Shown: piece after piece, positions 1 to 10,918 of the stretch
Position numbering within the stretch: the stretch's first letter is position 1
Layout: each line of letters opens with the position of its first letter
Assembly: GCA_027922465.2 (NCBI GenBank)
Contig: BQMF02000386.1
Coordinates: 186,001-250,000, forward strand
DNA length: 64,000 nucleotides
Source of the DNA: Turritopsis dohrnii
Taxonomy: Eukaryota; Cnidaria; Hydrozoa; Anthoathecata; Oceaniidae
Direction: 5' to 3'
Program-made: the position numbers and the translations under genes
The notes under the pieces: generated by a model
Database searches by the model: none
What the model saw: the letters and a program-made list of their open reading frames with translations, nothing else
What the model was told of the DNA's origin: nothing

Positions 1-2
1 AA

Positions 3-674
3 CAGTTACGTGCGCATAGTGACAAGGCTAAGGAAGAGATCTTTTTAATCACCAATGATGAAATAGATTATGTGGAAGAAATGACCTGAGCACAAAGCAA
101 TTGCTTGTTATGGCATGAACAGAGAATTGGCCGTATATCAGCATCAAAGGCACATGCAGTACTAAGATCTAAGAAAGTTCCCATTACATCAATATGTTAT
201 CAGTCTTCCAATGTAACAAGCTCTGTTCCAGCCATTCAACATGGCCTAGAACATGAGAAACATGCCTTCAATTTGTATGCCTACATTCATGGAAATTCAG
301 CTAACACCTGTAACATCAATGAAGTGCCCTTACACGTAAACATTAACATGGTGTCACCAGTGTGTCACAAAGACTTCTTAGTTACAAAGAGTGGTTTGTT
401 CATTAAAAAGAGTGCACCGTATCTTGCAGCATCTCCCGACGGTATTATCAAGTGTTCATGCTGTGGGAGTGGCGTTTTAGAAATAAAATGTCCCTATAAG
501 TTCAGAGAGGATGGCATAAAAAGTGCAATTGGGACCAAAGAATTTTATATTTCAGAAGAAATGAAATTGAACCAAACACACCAGTATTATACACAGCTAC
601 AACATCAAATGATGGTTACCAATACTCCTTTTCAGAAATTATACGGCATTACCAAGACAACATCTTCAAATTGA
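3..674 (+). pseudogene. YqaJ/lambda-exonuclease-type nuclease relic, 5' end outside window
   Basis: YqaJ-family 5'-3' exonucleases are recombinases of phages and animal mobile elements. The frame is open from the window edge to a TGA at 87-89, then from there to 674. After the stop come RIGRISAS, GLEHEK, the acidic motif AASPDG, the metal-binding LEIKCPY and a Gln-rich HQYYTQLQHQM segment, in family order. A CxCC cluster precedes LEIK, as in the other YqaJ copies here. The TGA lies where family members carry a short linker into LW..R, so I read it as a nonsense mutation. The C-terminal end after NTPF diverges from the other copies and may be truncated. The family is certain; inactivity is inferred from the stop and the missing tail. 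Confidence 0.8.
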
Positions 675-942
675 GGCTACAACTGTATAATTTTCTGACA
701 AGTTTGACGAACTTCTTCTAAAAATGATCATTAGACATGTTACGCTAAGGATTATGGAGATAATGATAGTTTGTTGTTTTTAAGCCATACTCTCCGTAAT
801 AACTCGTCAAAATACCATTACCTCCATAAGTTGTTGTAACGTTTTATATATTATTTTGCAACTTTACATCAATTTCATTGTAAAAGTAAATGTGATATGA
901 TAAACAGATAATTTACTACCTAGCTAAAGTTTTTCTCTTGCA

Positions 943-1362
943 ATGGATGGTTTTTTCTACTCGGAGAAGCATTTGTGTATCTTCTCACATCGAGAAATGT
1001 TGAGCTTATACCCAGGAAGCAGGGCTATATGCATGAAACCAACGATCAAATCTCTCTACACAGAAAATGTTATAAAAGGTAAATACTTAACTTGTTTAGC
1101 ATAAATTAAGCTTTGTTTTTAGTTTTTATGAAATGCAAAAAACTATAAGACAACTTTAAGCACTTCGCTTTAGATATGCATAATTTTTTATTGTTTTTAG
1201 ATGCTGAGAGTATTTTGTTATTGCAAGATGATATTGATGATCCTTGTGTTCATGTTGAGTTACAAGAGCTGTCAAAATATGATAGAGAACATCTTATAAC
1301 ATGGTTGAAATATCGGGGGGATTCCTTGAGACATCTGGCAAATATGAAGCAGATACGAAACA
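943..1362 (+). CDS. Two-exon gene fragment with SAP-like C-terminal segment
   Basis: Exon 1 (943-1078, starting MDGFFYSEKH) ends at a good donor gtaaat. Exon 2 (1201-1362) begins after ttttag and ends at donor gtaagc. The phase-1 junction keeps one open frame of about 99 residues. Exon 2 contains ELSKYDREHLITWLKYRGD, which resembles a SAP DNA-binding helix-turn-helix of the type heading the SAP-SWIM-YqaJ gene at 32643. No exon follows: Helitron DNA starts about 20 bp past the last donor. This is probably the 5' end of a gene cut by that insertion. The function is uncertain. Confidence 0.45.
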
Positions 1363-1382
1363 GGTAAGCACAGATATGTAAT

Positions 1383-3530
1383 ATCTTATTATACTAATTC
1401 GCGATTGTGTGTCACACTTTTATTTTAGAGAGTGACATATTTGTTTTTTTTTCACGGTCAAATCCTTCTTATTTTTTCCCTTTTTGTCGTAAAACCACGT
1501 AGAGGCGAGAACACTTTTTTTTGATTTTCCGCGATTAGTATATGCTCCTCCGTTTTGTTATTTTTGGTTTGCGCAGTGGAAATCAGCCGAAAAACGTCTT
1601 TGGAGGAGTGCGAGCAATGCAATGTTAATCGTTCGAAATTTGTCAACGATCATTTCGTGAGTAAGAAACTTCGCGAAGAAGACATGTTTCTTTTTAATTT
1701 TTTAATTTAATATTTTAATTTAAATTTGATTGTTTTAGGCAGCAAATCGACGAAAGAACCAACGAAGAAACACAGGTTTGTATGCACGAAGGTATTGTTA
1801 TTATTATAAAACGTTTTATTATCGTGTTTATTGCTAAACTTTTACTCTTATTAATAAAAGAACACCGGTTAGTTGTTTGTTTACAATGAAAAATCATATT
1901 TAGATATACAGAAGAAGTGCAGTGAAGTTTTTAAAAATTAGCTGCAGAAAGATCGAACGAACAAAAGGTATTATTATAAAACTGTTATTTTTGATTAATA
2001 GAAGAACAAGTTAGTATTTAAATGTATTTAAATGTTTGTTTACGTTTTAGTTATCAATTTATTGTTAAACTTTTATTGTTATTGTATTTTAGATTTTATT
2101 TTAGATTAATAAAAGAACAGGTATAACCACATGCTTAGGTGAGTTTTTAAACAGATGTTGTTTTTTATATATAGGTTTTTTCAGAGGAAAACGAAACGAA
2201 GAACGAGATGAAGAAAGTCTATTTTTATTTTACGAGCTGTTTACGTATTTCTTTTTATAGTTATCAAATAGTTATGGGAGTGCAGCAGTAGAGTAGTGTA
2301 GATGAAGTTGAAGTTGTTTAAAAATGGCTGCAGAAAGGATGCTATTTATTTACATTGGTGAAGAAAATGGTTATACTTCTTTTTTCGGAGAGAAATTGTT
2401 TGGAAAAGATATAAAGTAATATACATAAGTACATGAGTCAAACGGATTTAGTAAATACAGCGTTAAAAGAGAGTAAAAACAGAGTTAAAACGATCAAATC
2501 ATTAAGATGCATGTCCCTCGAGCAGTCAATGATTTATTTTGGTAACGAAGTTGCTGTTCCTTATTTTATTTAATTCAAAATGGCTCCACAGTTATGAAGT
2601 GAAGTAACAAAGAAAGCATTTTTATGACTTTCACTGTATAAAAATGGTATTGGAAGTTCAGTAGAAAGCAAAGAGAAAACGTATCTTTACAATAGGAAAG
2701 TATGTTGGAAAGTTAATCGAGTGTTATTAATTTGTTTACAGGTATGAAATACAGAAAGTAAAAGAGTTTAGAAGTGTTTGATAATGGCTACAGAACATGA
2801 TCAATATTGTTTACTATCATGATGATGTGAATTGCTATTGAAAGGTAAAGTTATCTAAACAAAATAGTTAACTAAATAGTATCTATTTAGTTAAACACTG
2901 TTAGTATTAGTGGATACATAAAGGATAAGAGGGATGTTTACTGTTGTATTTTGAATTTTCCAGCAGAGAGGAGCTTTGAACTGGAAATAAAAAATGGCTC
3001 CACGAATGTTTTCATATGTTGAAAATTTTTCAGCTATACTAATTCTGTCATCACGTTTGTGTTTTTAATTATTATTTTTAAGGTTAAGACATTTTCAAAG
3101 TTTCTTTTACTTTCTTTTGTTTTTCTTTAGATTTCGTCATAGCATGATTAGGTTTTTTGTATATGTTTTTTTAATGTTTTGATCTGTTAAAATAGAAATG
3201 AAGCACATGATGGGTTATAATGTTGAGAGGGTTACTTAAGATTTACTTACTTAATGACTGTGTAATGAAACTATCTTACAAAAAATAAGTGTTGTTGGCT
3301 GTATTTTTCTTAAGTTTATATTTTATCGCGTTTATGCATATTTTGTGTTATGGTAATCGTTTACGTACTATGCCTAGGTATATAACTTTGAATTTATGAT
3401 TTTATTTGTGACTTTTTATCTTTTGTGTAAATTTTTCTTCTTAGTTATTGTTTTTAGGATAAATACGTACTTGAATTTCCTTTTTTTTTTGGTTTCTTTT
3501 TTTTTTCGGTATTACAATTGAAACATACCA
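1383..3530 (+). mobile_element. Helitron-like element, plus orientation, 3' end missing
   Basis: It starts with TC followed by a variant of the 5' terminus seen at 10919 (TTATACTAATTCGCGATTG). The section around 1530-1660 is alignable with the Helitron at 10919 (tacgattagtata..., gcattgcat..., cgtttcaaatgttttgat). The stretch from about 2936 to 3530 recurs as an inverted copy at about 45610-46194. No CTAG terminus is found before the integrase gene that starts near 3557, so the 3' end is lost. No helicase or Rep ORF is present, so the copy is non-autonomous. Short ORFs inside it are not coding. Confidence 0.55.
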
Positions 3531-3556
3531 ACGAAATACTAACAAATATTGCAAAG

Positions 3557-6172
3557 TTATTTTTTTTTCCAAAATATGTTCTTGATAATAAACCAACCAT
3601 GTGCTTCCGCAAGGAGTACAATCCAAGCAAAACACCATCGGGCACTATCGATTATCTTTTTAACTTCACGAATTAGGCCACTATGGATACCGAACTTTTG
3701 TCGCAACCGTTTAACACTGACACAAAACTCACCAGGGGTATGCTCTGGAAGCAAACTTTCGTCATTTATATACATCCTCGGTAGTAGTCCTACAGCCTTG
3801 TTCGTTATTTTGCCCAATCTCGGAATTGCGGAGATTGCATTATGAAAATTCCAGCAAACATGATTTGGAAATGTATATTCCGATTCTGATAGTAAAATCA
3901 AAAAGATTTTCTCCAGGATCTCTAACGGCAGTAACTCAAGATAATTGTTCGGTAAGCTATGTTCATCCTTTCTTGCATCTGACCGTAAATTTTCCATTTC
4001 GATATCCTCCTCGTTTATATCACTTTCTTCTATCTGAACATTTCCATTTAAAACCACATAGTGAAACCCTTGTCCTTCAGCAAAATGTCCGAGAGTTGCT
4101 CGGAAAAATGGTTCAGAGTTTTGTGAAGTGACTCTAGCAAATGCCTGTTCTCCAAGGGTAGAAACGATGTCGATTTCTATGTTGAATAAGTCAGAAACAG
4201 CACGCAGGGTTATCTCGTCACCATATGTCCCATCTCTAGACATTATGTTTAAATACTCCTCCCATGACATATCTACAAGAAATTGCTGAATGGGATAACC
4301 ATCTGGTAATTGGTCGTGCTCTCTTAGATAGGTAATAACATCACTTCGAAGTGTTTCAGCTGATCTATAAATGTTAACTTGAGACAACGCAAAAGCTAGG
4401 GCAGAAAACTGACAATTACCATCACCGGGTGGATCGAATATAAGGTCGTATCCTTGGTCAGTTATACTTTGCAGTCGGTCGTTGTGTGTCAAAGGGATAA
4501 ATAGTGGATGAGGTTTTTTGTTTTTGAGTTTGGCTTTTAAATTTGAGGTATGTAGAGGTTTAACAGAATCAGCTAAATTTTCTAAACGAACTGATTTGAG
4601 CACAACAGATTCTGGTTTATCCAGCTTCACGTCGTAGGTAACACCGTCTTTATTTCTTTTCAAAATCTTTCCAGGTTTTACAGCGTACCTTGTAGATTTT
4701 TTGGATTTCTTATTTTTGTCGTTTTTGCATCGCACAAAGACATTTTCGCCGTTTTCATAAATTTTGAAGGTATGTTTCCTTGCATGGTAATTTTGCATTC
4801 GTTTGTCCATGTGGTCAGAGGCACTTTTTGCACTTTTTCGCCAGGACTTTGCTTGCAAAGAGTTAGTTTGGAAATCTTTTTCTTTAGGCAATAGGGTCTT
4901 ACGAATACTTATGGTATTGTCATGGTCTATTCCAGCGTTTGCAAGCTCGTTTGACTTTCGCCCAAAATAAATTTCAAAAGGGCTTTTCCAACCTAACTCC
5001 TCTCTCTTTTCATTATTCAAACATTTAGCATAGTTTGACATTTCCTTTGCCCAATTTACTCCCTGATTTTGCCTTTTTATCATGTCGTAATGAATCTTCC
5101 TTCTTAATACCCGGTGGGAGCGTTCTACCTTCCCTTGAGCCTGCGGATGGTATGGACGACACCGAACCATTTTGATCTTGTTAGATTCGCAAAATTTTTT
5201 GACGTGTTTTTTGAATTCGGCCCCGTTGTCACTTTGAAGGCGTACAGGATAACCGTGAATAGCATAAATTTCTTTAAGTTTTTTTTTAATCCCAACACTG
5301 TGCTTGCTTTGAAGGGGGCATAACCAATGAAATCTTGAGAAAACGTCCATCAAAGACAAAATATATTTGTAAGTTTTGCCTTCATAGTTTACAGAAGTAC
5401 TCTGCATGTCCACTAGATCGATTTGGTGTTGATCTTGTACCCTTTTCACCCTCACAGGGTGGGGTATGGCCTTATTTGTAAACTTGACACTGAATTTGCG
5501 TAAGTTTTTATCCTGTGAGATTGCTCTATTAACTTCCCTTTGGCTTAAGCCGGCATACGCATCCTTTCCTCTCATGTAAATCTTTTTATACCCTCCTGAT
5601 TTGTTGTTGTCGAACGTTTTTTTCACAATTTCTTTTAAGGTACCTCTTCTCACCACCTTAAATATATATCAAAAGATCAAAATATATAGATCAAAACATT
5701 CATCAAAATCCCGCTTATACTACAGTGTGTATCGAAAAAATGTCCGGACCATAATTGGAAAGTTTAATTATGCAATATTAACACTCAATCCTGATTGGTT
5801 ATAAAATGTGAAGAAGTTGCTTATTGGTTAAAAAAATAAACCTACCCCACGTGGGAACTCAAACCAAGCTACCTTTTTCTGGTTCTTTAAAAAACAGTTT
5901 TAAAGTTATATACATACCTTCTTTCCATCGTAGTGAAGTATATCGCCATTACTGGTAAACTTTCCCTTGGCGCGCCAAAATTTGACAATGGCACTTTTCT
6001 GAACTTGATTTCTCTCTTTCACTGGAACTGAAAACGTTCCCTTTGCCAATTTAAGCAAAATTTCGTATTCTTCATCTCCTACTGTGTGGATGCCATAAAT
6101 ACAACGAATATCAACAAGAAATATGAACAATAATACGAACAAAATAATCTTGAAATTTGTAACTTTCAACAT
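3557..6172 (-). CDS. Ginger/KRBA2-type integrase fused to OTU cysteine protease and F-box
   Basis: There are two exons: 6172-5918 (85 codons, donor gtatgt) and 5656-3557 (acceptor ttaag), joined in phase 0 into about 784 residues. The rve integrase core has D165 (QIDLVDM), D228 (QSDNGAEF) and E263 (GKVERSH), a D-D-34-E spacing. The flanking YKKIY, YKYILSLMDVFSRF and SPFEIYFGRKSN are typical of the KRBA2/Ginger family. An OTU peptidase follows with the catalytic stretch PPGDGNC (C500) and GFHYVV (H617). Next comes an F-box-like segment (LELLPLEILEKIF, about 657-700). Exon 1 begins with a strongly hydrophobic stretch, so the true start could lie elsewhere. There is no internal stop. The last residues (about 30) run into repeat DNA and may be read-through. 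It probably came from a cut-and-paste element, but I found no terminal repeats. Confidence 0.85.
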
Positions 6173-6586
6173 AATCGTTGTCTGATTTTTCTTAAAACGC
6201 TTTATTCTATTCTATCAATTCTATCAATTCTATCAAAATCCACACTACTTACTACAAACTTGAAAATTTTGTGTAAAAGAAAAACGTTCGAAATTCGATT
6301 TCATGAATGTCGATTTCTTATTATGAATGTCGATTTCTTATTATGTTTTCTTTTAAACTGGAATTTTCATAGAACAAAGAAATCCGATATCTTATCTGAC
6401 GAAAGTATGATTTAGCGTGTTGATTCGAAAACTCAATAAAAACCTTGTTGTTATCCAAAGTGTTCTGAGCATATCCTTATCTTTCAACCTCGTGTTCGTA
6501 TAAAATTGTTCTTATGAAAATGAAAGATTTCTGTCTTTTGCCAAGTTAAAATAAAAAATGATTTATAAAATATTGTAAAAATGCAA
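6173..6586. other. AT-rich stretch upstream of the integrase gene
   Basis: No gene is seen. It probably contains the promoter of the minus-strand integrase. A 21-bp unit (atgaatgtcgatttcttatt) occurs twice in a row at about 6303-6343. No terminal inverted repeat was recognised. Confidence 0.5.
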
Positions 6587-6800
6587 TTATTACAAAAACT
6601 ATTCAATATGTTATTACAAAACGCGGCAGCTTTTTTTTATTACAAAACGAGGCAACTTTTTATTACAAAACGCGTCGGGTGTGTTATTACAAAACCAGCC
6701 GTTTTTATTACAAAACTAGGCAGTTATTACAAAACCAGCCGTTTTTATTACAAAACGCGGCAGGTATTACAAAACCAGCTTTTATTACAAAACGCGGCAC
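6587..6800. repeat. Degenerate tandem array of about 20-bp TTATTACAAAACGCGGCAG units
   Basis: About eleven imperfect copies of ttattacaaaacgcggcag / ttattacaaaaccagccgttt follow each other. The core attacaaaac is invariant; the variable half alternates between cgcggcag and cagccg types. Overlapping ORFs here are repeat translations and are not called. Confidence 0.85.
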
Positions 6801-6927
6801 AACAACCCATCATTTCCAATCTCAAAATTTGTGTTGTCTTTGCATTAGGGGAAACCTGATGATAGCAAAGGAGTGAGTGACTGTTTTTGTTTAAGGCCGA
6901 CCTCCACTTCCCCGTGCGAGCATGGCA

Positions 6928-6968
6928 CTCAGACAATCTATTGTTATTAAAACAATAGATTGCCTGAG
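6928..6968. repeat. 18-bp inverted repeat (hairpin) at the edge of a tandem duplication
   Basis: The left arm, 6928-6945, and right arm, 6951-6968, are complementary at 17 of 18 positions around a 5-nt loop (attaa). The loop and right arm coincide with the start of the 322-bp direct repeat, so the palindrome may have helped generate it. Confidence 0.75.
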
Positions 6969-7589
6969 CGTAAAAGGTGTTCGAAATGTTACCTCAACTT
7001 TCATATGAATAAAAACAAAAATTCAAGGAGACGGAGGCTGTTGTTGCTGTTATTAACTAGAAAATACCAACTAGAATTAGAAGAAATTGAAAACCGTCTT
7101 TTTATTGAACTTCAAAAGAAAAGATCATTCTGGATGAGAGGGGTCAAAAAGGAGAATTCCATCTACTTGTACAACAAGCAAAAATTGTTGATACAGAGAT
7201 TTTCTTTGAAATGTTTTGCATGTTGCCACATAAATTTGAAGAATTGCTAAGATATGTCGCACCTCACATTAAAACAATAGATTGCCTGAGCGTAAAAGGT
7301 GTTCGAAATGTTACCTCAACTTTCATATGAATAAAAACAAAAATTCAAGGAGGCGGAGGCTGTTGTTGCTGTTATTAACTAGAAAATACCAACTAGAATT
7401 AGAAGAAATTGAAAACCGTCTTTTTATTGAACTTCAAAAGAAAAGATCATTCTGGATGAGAGGGGTCAAAAAGGAGAATTCCATCTACTTGTACAACAAG
7501 CAAAAATTGCTGATACAGAGATTTTCTTTGAAATGTTTTGCATGTTGCCACATAAATTTGAAGAATTGCTAAGATATGTCGCACCTCAC
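6946..7589. repeat. Perfectly abutting 322-bp direct duplication
   Basis: Unit 1 is 6946-7267 and unit 2 is 7268-7589. They are nearly identical (I noticed only a couple of substitutions). Each contains the same fragment of a PIF/Harbinger transposase 5' region. The near identity implies a recent event relative to the decay of the surrounding element. Confidence 0.9.
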
Positions 7590-7970
7590 ATTATAAAAGA
7601 CTCAACAAGAAGAGAAGCAATACAACCAGATGAACGATTGAGTGTCGCCTTACCTTTCCTCGTTACTGGTGACGCATTTAATACCATAGGTTTGAGTTAC
7701 ATAATGAATGGGACAACAGTTGGGTGAATTGTCAAAGAAACATGTGATGTTTAGTGGTCTTATTAGAAAAAGGATGTTTAGATGTACCAAGTAGAAGAGA
7801 AGATTGGCAGAAAGTGACTGATTAGTACGAAAAAAAGTGGAATTTTCCTAATTGTGTAGGGGCAATTGTTGGAAAACATGTTACCATTCAGTGCCCACCA
7901 CGTGCTGGTTCCATGTATTTTAATTATAAAATCTTCCACAGCATAGTGCTATTAGCTGTGGTAAATACTA
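6960..7970 (+). pseudogene. PIF/Harbinger (HARBI1-like) transposase relic
   Basis: Read across frames, the segment has RSFWMRG (twice, because of the duplication), EIFFEMFCMLPHKFEELL, APHIIKDSTRREAIQPDERL and FLVTGDAFNTIGLSY, the N-terminal half of HARBI1-like transposases. A decayed catalytic part follows: [14 protein letters not shown], where the family has an Asp in GAIDGKH, then [16 protein letters not shown]. It is broken by frameshifts, by the stop at 7725-7727 and by loss of the first catalytic Asp. It ends abruptly in Penelope-type sequence near 7970. Confidence 0.8.
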
Positions 7971-8356
7971 GAGCCAATGTTAGACTACAATCTCTCTTTC
8001 GTTTTAAAGATAGAATGCCTAAGTTATTACAATCCGGACTTGTTTATTGTTACAAGTGTAGTGGCTGCAATGCTTCTTATTATGGCAAAACCAAACGCCA
8101 TTTCAAAGTTCAGATTTTTGAACACCTAGGTATTTCTCACCTTACTAGTAAGAAGAAGTCTATACAACCTAACAGTTATACCTCAGTCTTCGAACATTCA
8201 TTATCTTGTCACATCTCTCCTTCATTTGATGATTTTAAAATTTTGACACGTGAGTCCAATGATTTCAAACTCACACTGAAGGAGAGTCTCTTAATTAGCC
8301 GTGACAAACCTATTCTTAATAGGAACATTCAGTCTATGCCGCTTGAATTATTTTGA
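7971..8356 (+). pseudogene. C-terminal GIY-YIG endonuclease tail of a Penelope-like retroelement
   Basis: The open frame has [32 protein letters not shown] and FEHLG followed by [13 protein letters not shown] and a terminal stop. This is the layout of the GIY-YIG nuclease at the C-terminus of Penelope-like and related reverse transcriptases: CxxCxxxYxGxTxRxxxxRxxEH, with the central Arg here replaced by Gln (HFKVQIFEH). The reverse transcriptase is absent, as expected for a 5'-truncated retrocopy. It is fused to the Harbinger relic in one long frame (7913-8356) by chance. Confidence 0.75.
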
Positions 8357-8519
8357 ATAAATTTTGATTATGTTTTTTGATCTGTTCTCTTTGTAATTAT
8401 TTATTTTGACACCTTAGTTTACGTCTCTTGACAATATTTTTCGATAAATTATACATTGTAACAAAAAAATTTTTAATACGTGATCATGGAGGAAGCACCT
8501 CCGAAAGCTTGTAGTAAAT

Positions 8520-8735
8520 GTGATTTATAAAAATAAAATGAATATTACAGATCTGTGTATCAAGCTTCTTATGGATAATGGTGTAGTCAGGCATAAGTTC
8601 GCTATGCTAGAAAGTACCATACCTATTAGCTTAGTTATGACAAGACCAGGACAACAGGAGCCTACGCTTGACAAAATCACCACAGTTGCATGTGCCATCA
8701 CCAATTTGTGCCCTTCAGTTGTTGGAAATGAATGA
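8520..8735 (+). pseudogene. Possible C-terminal scrap of a DDE_Tnp_4-type transposase
   Basis: A 71-codon frame ends in LDKITTVACAITNLCPSVVGNE. The pattern ACALTNLCPSVV followed by a short acidic end is common at the C-terminus of DDE_Tnp_4 (Harbinger/ISL2EU) transposases. No catalytic residues are included. It could belong to the same decayed element as 6960-7970, with the Penelope piece inserted between. Confidence 0.35.
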
Positions 8736-8740
8736 ATCAC

Positions 8741-9126
8741 CTTGGTGAAACTTATACAAACAGCTTTTTTATAGCCACATATGTATAAAAAACATTAATG
8801 GCAACTTACATAAATGATTGTGTCTAAGAAATTCAGAAATCTTCTGTCATCTGTATACAGTAGCTGGTTAAATGGATCAAAGATGTCTAAAGAAAAAAAT
8901 TGCTATTTTCATAGCCCACATATTTAAAAAAACATTATTTTGGCCATATTTTATCAGAAATCAGGTTGGTTGATGTATGCCCTGACCAGGGATCCAAGCT
9001 GGATTACTTGTGGTTAACACAAGGGTCTTACCAGTTAGACGACCAGGACGTAAGTATAGTAAGTTTGAATAATAATAGTTTTTTTACTAAAAGTAAGCCA
9101 AAAGTAATGTTTTTTCATAATTGTGG
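8741..9126. other. Non-coding stretch
   Basis: A short motif of the kind tttttatagccacatatgtataaaaaacatta recurs in degraded form near 8900-8945. Nothing else was recognised. Confidence 0.5.
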
Positions 9127-10345
9127 CTATAAAAATAGCCATTTTTCTTGATATTCACTCTTCCATAAAGCAAGGATAAGCATAAACATGATGGAACAAT
9201 TATTGATTTGTTGAGCAAGGGAGAGCATAGTCATGGTTGGTGGAAACAGCTTCTTGTGATGCTTCACTAAAATGTTTGCTGACAAGTTCCACAAGAATAA
9301 CGGAATGAAAGAAGGTACTGCATTTTTACAAGTGAGATAGCCAAAATGATTCATCAAACAGTACGTTTTCCAAGAAATAGTCCTTTTCAGTCCAAACAAA
9401 AAAAATGCATGATTTTACATTAGTAATGGCCATTTGTGCTTGGACCTGAAAATAATATTGATTGTTCTTTTTTAAGCTGATATCATTTCCGGATTTCTCC
9501 AAGAAAAAAGGAGACGAGAATTCATTTAGCTTAAGATGACGCAAAGTGTATGGACATTTAATTTCCAACAAACGGTCAGAACAGCAAGAACATTTTATGG
9601 TGCCGTCTGGTGTAGCACCAAGATATGGATGATTGGAATCCAGGAACAAACCCCAATCAATAACATGTAGATTAGTATGGTTTTTACTGTCTACATCAAG
9701 GAATTTTTTTATAGCTGTCTGCTCATGAATCTTTCCCCATTCAGTGTACTAAGAAGTAAATTGATATTTAGATGGGTAACATACACTTTTAATCAAACTT
9801 TTGGATGGATTTGAGACCGATGTGGCTAAAGTGGCTTTTAGTTTAGATGCATTAATTCGTCCAGCTCGAAACTGAAACCAAGAAGATGACTTTGACTGTT
9901 TGCGAGTTTCCTTTTCCACAGTAGCGATTTGATCTTTTTTCACAGCAAGTTTCTCCTTCAAATTAGAACAATAATTTACAACATCAATGTATGTAATCCT
10001 TTCAAGTTTTCATCAAACAGTTCAGTAAGAACAAGTGGATATTTAGTTGTTAAGGCTTTAGGAATATAATTTGTGCTGTAATCAGGAAGAACGGACAAAA
10101 ATGCTGGCTTCTCTGATGAAATTGATGCCAAGAATGAAGCAAATTTTTCAGTTGGAGCTTGCTCAACCTTTTTACATTGGCAGTCTCAGATGTCATGATG
10201 GAATAAGGATGATTGATTTTGGAATCCATTATCTTTTATTGGTTTGACGATGAAGTAAAATCAATCTCTTTAATTGGAGCATAGTTGACTGTTCGTTTTG
10301 ATGTTGGAAGCAACCAATATGCAGGCTCTTGAGTTACAGTTTTTC
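9127..10345 (-). pseudogene. SWIM/YqaJ-type exonuclease relic
   Basis: Reading from 10345 downward, fragments in family order are EPAYWLLPTSKRTVNYAPIK, SVLPDYSTNYIPKALT, EKETRKQSKSSSWFQFRAGRINASK (9749-9961), PYLGATPDGTIKCSCC with LLEIKCPY (9326-9649), and QYYFQVQAQMAITN..FFVWTEKDYF. These are the regions from the pre-YqaJ segment through the YqaJ catalytic core. Stops and frameshifts separate them, and the SWIM and SAP parts are missing. The left edge of the virus-like region falls at the 5' end of this relic. Confidence 0.75.
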
Positions 10346-10597
10346 TCTCTTGTAGTCAAACAACAGGTTCAACATAGAACATTACAATCTTCTAATTGTG
10401 TACCTCAAAGTTCCTCTATTAAACCTGCATTCATCAGAACTCCTGTTATTCAGTTAAAAGACGAATGTGGAAAAACAAGATATAAAATGTGTAATAGAAA
10501 AACAAATCAAACATATAAAAATAACAAACAGAACGGGAGGTTACGGCGTGTTGGAAAACCAATAATAAAGAAAGTTATTACGAAAATAACAGGATAG
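10346..10597 (+). CDS. Outer virus-like ORF 1, C-terminal fragment, basic
   Basis: This is an open frame of about 80 codons, AT-rich, ending KKVITKITG and rich in Lys, Asn and Gln. It is followed after 14 bp by the next ORF on the same strand. The upstream part of the frame (10298-10345) overlaps the YqaJ relic, so the true 5' end is missing. It has no recognised family. It is assigned to the virus-like layer by composition, tight spacing and its neighbours. Confidence 0.4.
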   Translation, partial: SLVVKQQVQHRTLQSSNCVPQSSSIKPAFIRTPVIQLKDECGKTRYKMCNRKTNQTYKNNKQNGRLRRVGKPIIKKVITKITG

Positions 10598-10611
10598 ATA
10601 AATAAATCATA

Positions 10612-10803
10612 ATGAACAACAAAAATACATTCAAAGACGAGCAACAGTATTTAGACGTTGTTGATATGCCAAAAGAAGCACAACTAAGTTATCACTTAAC
10701 GCACAATAACAAGTGTAACACTTGTTATCAAACATTACCACGTAAACCTATTAATAGAAATAAGTTATTGAAACAATATATTGAACAACAACAACAACAA
10801 TAA
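10612..10803 (+). CDS. Outer virus-like small protein with PKEAQLSY...CxxCYQ motif
   Basis: This 63-codon ORF starts at ATG 10612 behind an AT-rich leader (aataaatcata). It contains PKEAQLSYHLTHNNKCNTCYQ, a single CxxC pair and a C-terminal Gln run. A second copy of the motif (PKEGQLSYCLKQSNRCCSCYQ) is encoded at 30656-30766, with about 13 of 22 positions identical by eye. The function is unknown; a single CxxC pair could bind zinc only with partners. Confidence 0.5.
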   Translation: MNNKNTFKDEQQYLDVVDMPKEAQLSYHLTHNNKCNTCYQTLPRKPINRNKLLKQYIEQQQQQ

Positions 10804-10813
10804 CAATAGCCCA

Positions 10814-10918
10814 ATGAATAAAAAAAGACGAGAAAAGAAACGTCAACATAGTGAATTTAGAAAGTAAGTGGTAGTGGATTAGAGGAAGAATATAGAACAC
10901 TACTTAAACTTCAAGATA
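10814..10918 (+). pseudogene. 5' portion of the outer virus-like ORF cut by Helitrons
   Basis: A basic start (MNKKRREKKRQ, ATG 10814) runs to a stop at 10865-10867. A different frame, SGLEEEYRTLLKLQD, is then open up to the Helitron target at 10918. Without the two Helitrons (10919-11893 and 11897-28522) this second frame continues, without a stop, into the 30 codons at 28525-28614. The basic start and the acidic/helical part are probably one gene with an indel near 10865. The function is unknown. Confidence 0.55.

Noticed and set aside
87..89. TGA as selenocysteine in the YqaJ frame
   Set aside because: The homologous position in the other copies is an ordinary linker residue; a nonsense mutation is simpler.
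1458..1897. Minus-strand ORFs of about 60 codons
   Set aside because: They lie inside Helitron DNA, have no family features and start in low-complexity sequence.
3549..4131. Plus-strand ORFs opposite the integrase-OTU gene
   Set aside because: They are antisense shadows of a gene with clear catalytic motifs.
6587..6800. CRISPR-like array
   Set aside because: Units abut without unique spacers, and the DNA is eukaryotic; it is an ordinary degenerate minisatellite.
6581..6936. ORFs across the tandem array, including ITK repeats
   Set aside because: They are translations of the 20-bp repeat in several frames and do not indicate a protein.
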